A model generated the notes under the pieces. That model saw only the letters and a list, made by a program, of their open reading frames with translations. It did not search any database and had not been told where the DNA came from. Below, one piece after another: positions 58,521 through 64,000 of a stretch of 64,000 nucleotides of DNA (position 1 is the stretch's first letter; the number at the start of each line of letters is the position of its first letter). The position numbers were made by a program, and so were the translations under genes. This stretch comes from Sediminicoccus rosea. GTDB taxonomy: Bacteria; Pseudomonadota; Alphaproteobacteria; Acetobacterales; Acetobacteraceae. The stretch lies in assembly GCF_033547095.1 (NCBI RefSeq), contig NZ_CP137852.1, forward strand, positions 3,403,501 through 3,467,500, read 5' to 3'.

Positions 58521-60890
58521 TCAATCCAACCGCGTTGTTCGCAGCCGAAGTGCATTCCCGACCACGCTCACCGACGACAGCGCCATGGCCGCCGCCGCGA
58601 TGATGGGCGACAAAAGGATACCAAACATCGGATACAGCACCCCCGCTGCGATCGGCACACCAGCCGCATTGTAGGCAAAGGCGAAGAACAGGTTCTGCCG
58701 GATATTGCCCATCACGGCCTCCGACAGCCGCCGCGCCCGAACGATCCCCATCAGATCGCCGCCCAGCAGCGTGATTCCCGCGCTCTCGATCGCCACGGCC
58801 GTGCCGGTACCCATGGCGATGCCAACCTCGGCCGCCGCCAGTGCCGGCGCGTCGTTCACGCCATCGCCCGCCATCGCCACACGGCGCCCCTCGGCCTTCA
58901 GCTTTTCGATGATGCGCTGCTTGTCCTCAGGCAGGACCTCCGCCTCAACCTCGGTGATGCCGAGCCGCCGCGCCACCGCCTCAGCGGTCGTGCGGTTGTC
59001 GCCGGTCAACATCACCACCCGCACGCCCTCCTTGGCGAGGCCCGCGAGGGCTGCCGCCGTCGTCTCTTTCACCGGGTCGGCCACCGCGACGATGCCGAAG
59101 GCATGGCCATCCACCGCCACGAAGAAGACCGTGGCGCCATCACCGCGAAGACGCTCGGCCTCCGCCGATAGGGCGCCGACATCCACCTTGGTCTCATCCA
59201 TCAGCCGGGCGTTGCCTACCGCGACCTGGCGTCCTTCGACCGTGCCGGTCACGCCGCGACCCATAGGGGCATCGAAACCCTCGACTGACGGCACGACGAT
59301 CCCGCGCTTTTCCGCCGCCCGCACGACGGCTTCGGCGAGCGGATGCTGGCTCGGCCGTTCCAACCCCGCAGCGAGGCGTAACACCTCCTCCTCGGCCACG
59401 CCTGCTGCCGGGATCACAGCCACGACGTCCGGCCGCCCCTGGGTGAGCGTGCCGGTCTTGTCGACGACGAGCGTGTCAACCCGCTCCATGCGCTCAAGCG
59501 CCTCAGCGTTCTTGATTAGCACCCCCGCCTGCGCGCCCCGTCCCACGCCGACCATGATGGACATCGGCGTCGCCAGCCCCAGCGCACACGGGCAGGCAAT
59601 GATCAGCACCGTCACCGCGGCGACCAGCGCGAAGGCGAGACGCGGCTCCGGTCCCCACACCGCCCAGACTGCGAAGGCGGCCAGCGCGATGCCCACGACT
59701 ACGGGTACGAACCAGCCGCTGACCTGATCAGCCAGGCGCTGGATCGGCGCGCGGGAACGCTGCGCGCCCGCGACCATGCGCACGATCTGCGCCAGCACCG
59801 TGTCCTGGCCAACGCGATCGGCCCGCATGACGAAGCTGCCCTGGCCGTTCAGCGTGCCGCCGACGACCTGATCACCCACTGTCTTGGTGACCGGCACTGC
59901 CTCACCCGTCACCAAGCTCTCATCGACGTTGGAGGCACCCTCCAGCACGGCGCCGTCGAGCGGCACCTTGTCACCAGGACGAACGCGCAGCCGATCGCCG
60001 ACCATAATGACGGCCAGCGGCACCTCCTCATCCGAACCATCGTCGCGCAACCGACGCGCCTGCGCCGGCGCCAGATCGAGCAGGGCGCGGATGGCACCGC
60101 CTGTCTGCTCGCGCGCCCGCAGTTCGAGCACCTGGCCGAGCAGCACCAACACGACGATCACCGCAGCGGCCTCGAAATACACCGCCACCGAGCCATCAGC
60201 CGCGCGGAAGGCAGCCGGGAAAATGCCCGGGGCGAGGGTGGCCACGACGCTGAACACCCAGGCGACGCCGGTGCCGAGTGCGATCAAGGTGAACATGTTG
60301 AGGCTGCGGTTCACCAGGCTCTGCCAGCCGCGGACGAAGAAAGGCCAGCCCGCCCAGAGCACCACGGGCGTCGCCAGCGCCAGTTGGATCCAGTTGCCCA
60401 CGCGCGGCCCGCCAACAAGGTGCATCATCCCCGTCAGGTGACCGCCCATCTCCAACAGAAAGACCGGGATGGTCAGCACAAGCCCGATCCAGAAGCGCCG
60501 GGTGAAGTCCACTAGCTCCGGGTTGGGTCCCGTCTCGGCCGAGGGGGTCTCAGGTTCGAGTGCCATGCCGCAGATCGGGCAACTGCCCGGCCCTGGCTGC
60601 CGGATTTGCGGGTGCATCGGGCAGGTGTAGATGGTGCCCGGCGCCACCGCCTCTGCGCGCAAAGGCGCACGCGCCTGCAGATACTTTCCCGGTTCGGCGA
60701 TGAACTTGGTGCGGCAACCGGCTGAGCAGAAATGGTAGGCATGCCCCGCATGATCGGCGTGGTGCGCGGTCTTTGCCGGGTCCACCGTCATGCCGCAGAC
60801 CGGATCCTTCACGGTGCCCGATGCCGCCGCAGTCCCTTCAAGCTCAGGATCGTGCTGGCCGTGGGCGGTGTGGGGGCCGTGATGTTCCAT
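58521..60890 (-). CDS. copA: Copper-exporting P1B-type ATPase (CopA type)
   Basis: A 789-residue Cu(I) pump. It has an N-terminal YHS domain (DPVCGM, residues 29-34, to about 70) and a CPMHP...CPICGM metal-binding segment (90-109) instead of HMA domains. The CPC site is C433-P-C435 and the phosphorylated Asp is D477 in DKTGT. This architecture is common in bacterial copper islands. It is the last gene of the minus-strand copper cluster. Confidence 0.92.
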   Translation of the reverse strand: MEHHGPHTAHGQHDPELEGTAAASGTVKDPVCGMTVDPAKTAHHADHAGHAYHFCSAGCRTKFIAEPGKYLQARAPLRAEAVAPGTIYTCPMHPQIRQPGPGSCPICGMALEPETPSAETGPNPELVDFTRRFWIGLVLTIPVFLLEMGGHLTGMMHLVGGPRVGNWIQLALATPVVLWAGWPFFVRGWQSLVNRSLNMFTLIALGTGVAWVFSVVATLAPGIFPAAFRAADGSVAVYFEAAAVIVVLVLLGQVLELRAREQTGGAIRALLDLAPAQARRLRDDGSDEEVPLAVIMVGDRLRVRPGDKVPLDGAVLEGASNVDESLVTGEAVPVTKTVGDQVVGGTLNGQGSFVMRADRVGQDTVLAQIVRMVAGAQRSRAPIQRLADQVSGWFVPVVVGIALAAFAVWAVWGPEPRLAFALVAAVTVLIIACPCALGLATPMSIMVGVGRGAQAGVLIKNAEALERMERVDTLVVDKTGTLTQGRPDVVAVIPAAGVAEEEVLRLAAGLERPSQHPLAEAVVRAAEKRGIVVPSVEGFDAPMGRGVTGTVEGRQVAVGNARLMDETKVDVGALSAEAERLRGDGATVFFVAVDGHAFGIVAVADPVKETTAAALAGLAKEGVRVVMLTGDNRTTAEAVARRLGITEVEAEVLPEDKQRIIEKLKAEGRRVAMAGDGVNDAPALAAAEVGIAMGTGTAVAIESAGITLLGGDLMGIVRARRLSEAVMGNIRQNLFFAFAYNAAGVPIAAGVLYPMFGILLSPIIAAAAMALSSVSVVGNALRLRTTRLD

Positions 60891-60904
60891 GTCCGTTTAA
60901 CTCC

Positions 60905-61375
60905 TCAGCGCGCGAAAGGTCGCGCAGGCGGCCGCGCTGCCAGCATCGCCAGTGGCGGCAACAGCAGCCATTGGAGGAAAGGGGCGAGCCCGGTTCCCCA
61001 CGGCGGAAGGCGCGGCATGGCGGCCGTGTAGGTCCAGGATTGGCGCAGATCGACATTCAGCCACTCGCTGAACACCGTGTAGCCAAGGCCAATCAGGGTC
61101 GCGATCAGCGCGACGCTCCCCCATCCCTGGCTCGGCCAATGCCAGGATCGGGTCAGCAGGATCGCCGCCGCCAACGCGACGGCAGCGATCATCGCGTCCC
61201 CGCCAGTGCAATGAAGGACGGCGAAGGCGATCTCGCCCGGCATTCCCTCCAGCCACAGCGTGTAGAGGGGGAGCTGCGCGACTTCCCAGGCGAGGTTCAA
61301 GGCGAGCATGGCCGCGAGGTAGCGGGCCGCGGGAGCAGCCCATCCAGCCCAACCCCGCGGTAGATAGTGGATCAC
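60905..61375 (-). CDS. Polytopic membrane protein of copper cluster
   Basis: A 156-residue protein with four predicted membrane helices. LALNLAWEVAQLPLYTLW and VLHCTGGDAMIAAVALA are distinctive. The GTG start overlaps the DUF2933 stop (GTGA). The family is frequent in metal clusters, but the role is unknown. Confidence 0.7.
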   Translation of the reverse strand: MIHYLPRGWAGWAAPAARYLAAMLALNLAWEVAQLPLYTLWLEGMPGEIAFAVLHCTGGDAMIAAVALAAAILLTRSWHWPSQGWGSVALIATLIGLGYTVFSEWLNVDLRQSWTYTAAMPRLPPWGTGLAPFLQWLLLPPLAMLAARPPARPFAR

Positions 61376-61626
61376 CTGGCGCCGTTGCCACGATCTGAGG
61401 CGGCGTCTTGCCCGCCGCCGCCATGGCCATGCCCGTGATGCATGAAAAGGTGCATCAGCGGGCAGGCGAGGAGGATGAGATAGGGAAGCGCGCCGAACGC
61501 GTGGCCCCAATGCTCCCGCAGGATGTAGAAGGCCCCGATCAGCGCGAAGCCGATCACAGCTATTCCAGTGCGAGTACGCCACCAGGAAGGCGTTCCCTGC
61601 GTGTGGACTCCGTCCATTTGATCCAT
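61372..61626 (-). CDS. DUF2933 family small membrane protein
   Basis: An 84-residue protein with one long hydrophobic hairpin (GIAVIGFALIGAFYILREHW) and a Met/His-rich end (CPLMHLFMHHGHGHGG), typical of DUF2933 proteins. The Met and His could bind copper at the membrane surface. It overlaps the downstream membrane gene. Confidence 0.85.
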   Translation of the reverse strand: MDQMDGVHTQGTPSWWRTRTGIAVIGFALIGAFYILREHWGHAFGALPYLILLACPLMHLFMHHGHGHGGGGQDAASDRGNGAR

Positions 61627-61627
61627 G

Positions 61628-62224
61628 TCACGGCATCCTCATGCTGCGCAGATGTTCGGCCATAAGCTCGTCGGCGGTGCGGCGCTGATCCTCGGACAAC
61701 GCCGCATAGAGCGGTGTCGCTGCCGAGTTGACCGCGCGCATCGCTTCATGATGGGCGGAGAGCAGGGCGATCCGACGCTCCATCTGTTGTGGCGCCGTCC
61801 CGGGGCCGGTGGTGCCGCCCATCGCCTGCTGCGTGACCTGACGAAGCCTGTCGCCCTGGGCGCGGACGGCGTCGGCGAAGGCGGCCCATTGCGGGAGCTG
61901 GTCGTCGGTAATGCGCAGCTCGGCCCGGAAGAAGGCGAGCTGCCCCTCAATGCGGCGGAACGGCTGCATCGCGGCCGCGGCCATCCGGCCCTGCATCATC
62001 TGCTGCATCATGCGACCCATGTCGCCGCCCATCATGCCGCTCGGGCCGGCCAAGCCGGCTGCCGGCGCCCCAAGCGGCAATACGGGCGGCTGGGCGGCAG
62101 GCGGCGCGTCAGGGTGATGGCCCTCGTGTTCCGCACCGGCCGGGAGCGTCGTTTGTGCGAGCGCCGTGCCGGCGAGCCCAACCGCCAGGACTGCCGCTGC
62201 GGTGTAGGTGCTGAGCTTCCTCAT
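61628..62224 (-). CDS. Spy/CpxP-like periplasmic protein
   Basis: A 198-residue secreted, helical, Met/His/Gln-rich protein. After the signal peptide there is a His-containing stretch (EHEGHHPD), a Met-rich repeat (GMMGGDMGRMMQQMMQGRM) and LTXXQ-like ends (RITDDQLPQW, ALSEDQRRTADEL). Such proteins act as metal-linked envelope chaperones. Confidence 0.75.
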   Translation of the reverse strand: MRKLSTYTAAAVLAVGLAGTALAQTTLPAGAEHEGHHPDAPPAAQPPVLPLGAPAAGLAGPSGMMGGDMGRMMQQMMQGRMAAAAMQPFRRIEGQLAFFRAELRITDDQLPQWAAFADAVRAQGDRLRQVTQQAMGGTTGPGTAPQQMERRIALLSAHHEAMRAVNSAATPLYAALSEDQRRTADELMAEHLRSMRMP

Positions 62225-62244
62225 GGTATTTTCCTTGTTCGTTG

Positions 62245-62724
62245 TCAGACGGCGCGGGCGCCGGTGAAACGCATGAAGGGCCGCTGCCTGCCGTCAGTGG
62301 TCCAGGCAATCACGTCGTAGGTCTCGGGCTCACGCCCGGGCATTTCCATGCCGGGCGAGCCGATTGGCATGGCAGGCACCGCAAGGCCGATCACGCCGGC
62401 GGGGCGCTCGGAGAGCGCGCGACGGATCGAAAAGGCCGGCACGTGGCCCTCCAGCGCCAGGCCAGCGACACGGCCGGCATGGCACGAGAGCAGATCGGCC
62501 GGCGTCCCCAGCATCCGGCGGAATGGCGCGACGGAGGGAACGACGCGATCTGTAACCCCGAACCCTTCGGTACGCAGATGCTCGACCCAGGCGGCGCAAC
62601 AGCCGCAGTGGGGGTCACGCCAAACCTCAACATGCTCTTGCCGCTGGGCCACCGCTGGCGCCGCCAGAAGCGCCGCAGTGGCGGAAAACATGCAGCGGCG
62701 CTTCATGGCGGCGTAGTCGCTCAT
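62245..62724 (-). CDS. DUF411 metal-binding protein (second copy)
   Basis: A 159-residue paralogue of the 33179 gene. It has PHCGCC near residue 40, SCHAG near 81, and a Met-rich loop ([14 protein letters not shown]). The signal peptide may start at the inner ATG (MKRRCMFS). It overlaps the DUF305 stop (ATGA), so copper proteins are produced together. Confidence 0.85.
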   Translation of the reverse strand: MSDYAAMKRRCMFSATAALLAAPAVAQRQEHVEVWRDPHCGCCAAWVEHLRTEGFGVTDRVVPSVAPFRRMLGTPADLLSCHAGRVAGLALEGHVPAFSIRRALSERPAGVIGLAVPAMPIGSPGMEMPGREPETYDVIAWTTDGRQRPFMRFTGARAV

Positions 62725-63134
62725 CGCACAGGCAGCCGGGCCACGATCGCACGCATTTGCGCGATCTCACGCTCCTGATCCCGAATGATGCTTTCGGCCA
62801 GCGCCCGTACTTCCGGGTCGCGTCCAAACTCCAGCGCGACGCGAGCCATGTCGATGGCACCTTGATGGTGCGGGATCATGCTGGCGGCGAAGTCGCGGTC
62901 GGCGTTGCCGGTAAAGGTGATCGCCATGTCACGGTGCATCTTGTCGTTCACCGCCATGAACGCCCGCGTTGACGCCGACGCATTAGCGGGCGCGGCGGCG
63001 CCATGATTGTGGCCGGCCTGCGGCTGCGCGGCACCATGGCCTGGCCCGTGATGCGGCATTTGGGCCACGGCAAAGCCGGCACCCCCAGCGAGCGCGAGAC
63101 CAAGGGCGGCAACAATCAGGGTGGAACGGCGCAT
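62721..63134 (-). CDS. DUF305 family copper-binding protein
   Basis: A 137-residue secreted protein. A signal peptide and a His-rich linker ([20 protein letters not shown]) precede the DUF305 domain with [20 protein letters not shown] and the [12 protein letters not shown] motif. This ferritin-like helical family binds copper in the periplasm. It is the first gene after the cop-box-like inverted repeat. Confidence 0.88.
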   Translation of the reverse strand: MRRSTLIVAALGLALAGGAGFAVAQMPHHGPGHGAAQPQAGHNHGAAAPANASASTRAFMAVNDKMHRDMAITFTGNADRDFAASMIPHHQGAIDMARVALEFGRDPEVRALAESIIRDQEREIAQMRAIVARLPVR

Positions 63135-63206
63135 GGTGGGACCTTTCAATGGATAAAAGTAGTAAGAACGGTACGACCGCAATTGTGACGTTGCTTCTCA
63201 CGCAGA

Positions 63207-63221
63207 TGACAAATGATGTCA
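63207..63221. promoter_or_regulatory. Cop-box-like inverted repeat
   Basis: TGACA-AATGA-TGTCA is a perfect 5-bp dyad upstream of the DUF305 gene. CusR/CopR boxes have the same half-sites but a 4-base gap, so this differs by one base. It could be bound by the response regulator paired with the histidine kinase at the window end. Confidence 0.4.
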
Positions 63222-63440
63222 GGACGGTTCCGTCATCTCCTGGTCGGCAACCGGCACGGCTTGCCATCCGTCGCGGCGCAGCTTTGCCAGCACGGGCGCC
63301 GCGTCTGGGACGTCCAGGCTGGTTTCCCGGCGCTCCAGGCTGATTTCCACGGTGACACCGGGTGCGACCTCGCTCAAACTGGCGCGAACGCCCTTGGCAC
63401 AGCCGCCGCAGTGCATGTTGGCAATCGTCATGTGAAGCAT
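63219..63440 (-). CDS. HMA-domain copper chaperone (CopZ-like)
   Basis: A 73-residue single heavy-metal-associated domain with the motif MHCGGC (C11 and C14). It carries Cu(I) to the CopA pump in the cytoplasm. This matches the CopA in the same cluster, which has no HMA domain of its own. AAGGAGGG is present upstream of the ATG. Confidence 0.88.
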   Translation of the reverse strand: MLHMTIANMHCGGCAKGVRASLSEVAPGVTVEISLERRETSLDVPDAAPVLAKLRRDGWQAVPVADQEMTEPS

Positions 63441-63507
63441 GATGCCAGCCCTCCTTGGCTGCAGGACTGGAGGTGGTGTTTGCTATTATGGGAAGGTCAA
63501 GGCCTGC

Positions 63508-64000
63508 CTATCGCCCGACGCCTTGTTGGCGCGGCAGGGCAATGCGCACCGCCAATCCACCCTGGTCTGCATGGCCCAGTTCGATCGTGCCGCCGCTCGC
63601 CTCGGCAAAGCGTTGCGCGATGGACAGCCCTAATCCGCTCCCGCCGGCACCGCGCGCCATGTCGAGTTGCTGGAACGGCGCAAGGGCGCGGGCTCGGTCA
63701 TCAGGCGCGATCCCTGGCCCGCCATCGCTCACATCCACCACCAGGGCGTCGCGCTCGATCTGAACGGTCAGGCGCACCGGCGGCGCGCCGTGCCGCACGG
63801 CATTGTCCACGAGGTTGGAAAAGGCGCGCTTCGCCGCCACGCGCCGCAGCGGCAACACGGCGCGGGCCGGTCCGTCATAAATCACGTCATGCCCGGCATC
63901 GGATGCGTCCGAGGCTAGCGTCAGCAGGATGGCAGCGAGGTCCGTCGGCACGACCGGCTCGCCGTCGCGCCCCTCGCGGATGTAGTCCAGGGTGCGTGCA
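63508..64000 (-). CDS. Sensor histidine kinase, C-terminal part (cut by window end)
   Basis: The frame is open to the last base of the window, so the N-terminus lies outside. The ATPase domain has the N box (NLVDNAVRHG), G1 (DGGPGI) and G2 (GSGLGLSIAQRF). By position it is probably a CusS/CopS-like copper sensor that controls this cluster. The partner response regulator is expected beyond the window. Confidence 0.85.
   Translation of the reverse strand, partial: ARTLDYIREGRDGEPVVPTDLAAILLTLASDASDAGHDVIYDGPARAVLPLRRVAAKRAFSNLVDNAVRHGAPPVRLTVQIERDALVVDVSDGGPGIAPDDRARALAPFQQLDMARGAGGSGLGLSIAQRFAEASGGTIELGHADQGGLAVRIALPRQQGVGR

Noticed and set aside
1-64000. CRISPR arrays, rRNA and tRNA genes
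   Set aside because: No regularly spaced repeats, no conserved rRNA blocks and no cloverleaf with a T-loop consensus were found on reading. A covariance-model scan was not possible.

Overview
The window is very GC-rich and almost fully coding. It looks like an accessory stretch of an alphaproteobacterial chromosome, probably Acetobacteraceae (Roseomonas-like). I infer this from the base composition, the gene-transfer-agent/lambda-like tailed-phage genes typical of that group, the DUF2924-recombinase cassettes, the Bug-type solute receptor and the periplasmic copper genes. No rRNA, tRNA or CRISPR array was found by eye.

Region 1 (1-22.6 kb, + strand) is the late module of a siphophage-like prophage in standard order. 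Packaging: small and large terminase. Head: gpW-like connector, portal, an unusual extra structural protein, a fused prohead protease/major capsid protein, and a DUF2190 cement protein. Lysis: P5-like muramidase and a holin-like protein. Tail: joining proteins, tail tube, chaperone with a -1 frameshift signal, tape measure, tip and spike. A Tat-exported amidohydrolase of no evident phage function sits inside the tail operon (12.05-13.9 kb). A 13-bp hairpin with a UUCG loop follows the capsid gene.

Region 2 (22.6-36.6 kb) is a metal and envelope-maturation island. A long minus-strand operon runs from a Zn/Cd/Pb-type P-type ATPase (31.8 kb) down to a SCO protein (22.9 kb). It includes two PCuAC-type chaperones, Lnt, CcdA, LspA, a DsbA-like thioredoxin, an M23 peptidase, YnfA and DUF2946. 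A MerR-type promoter with a 19-bp spacer precedes the ATPase. A second operator, closely resembling CueR sites, precedes a DUF411 gene. mntH and mntR are divergent around a DtxR-like box, and a ZntR-like MerR regulator follows mntR.

Region 3 (36.6-48.4 kb) contains a sparse non-coding stretch, an orphan zinc-ribbon protein, a 2064-residue protein, and two related serine-recombinase cassettes. The large protein combines an N-terminal Mrr/PD-(D/E)XK-like domain, TPR-like helical repeats and a PIN-like segment, and is a candidate defence gene. One recombinase cassette is intact (46.0-48.4 kb) and one is truncated (44.4-45.2 kb). They flank a small uracil-DNA-glycosylase-like gene.

Region 4 (48.4-57.1 kb) is an early phage or integrative-element module. 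It holds a primase-helicase, a ParB-methyltransferase fusion, an HTH protein, a DksA/TraR-like zinc finger, a small serine recombinase, DUF3489 and remnants. Between the primase and methylase genes is a nested inverted repeat made of 9-bp repeats around an AT-rich core, which looks like a replication origin or a strong regulatory structure.

Region 5 (57.2-64 kb) has a Bug-family receptor, a 255-bp decayed copy of the C-terminus of the Region 1 tail spike, and a second copper cluster on the minus strand: CopA-type ATPase, membrane proteins, Spy/CpxP-like protein, DUF411, DUF305, an HMA copper chaperone, and a histidine kinase cut by the window end. The repeated spike end, together with the split late and early modules, suggests a composite island assembled by several insertions.
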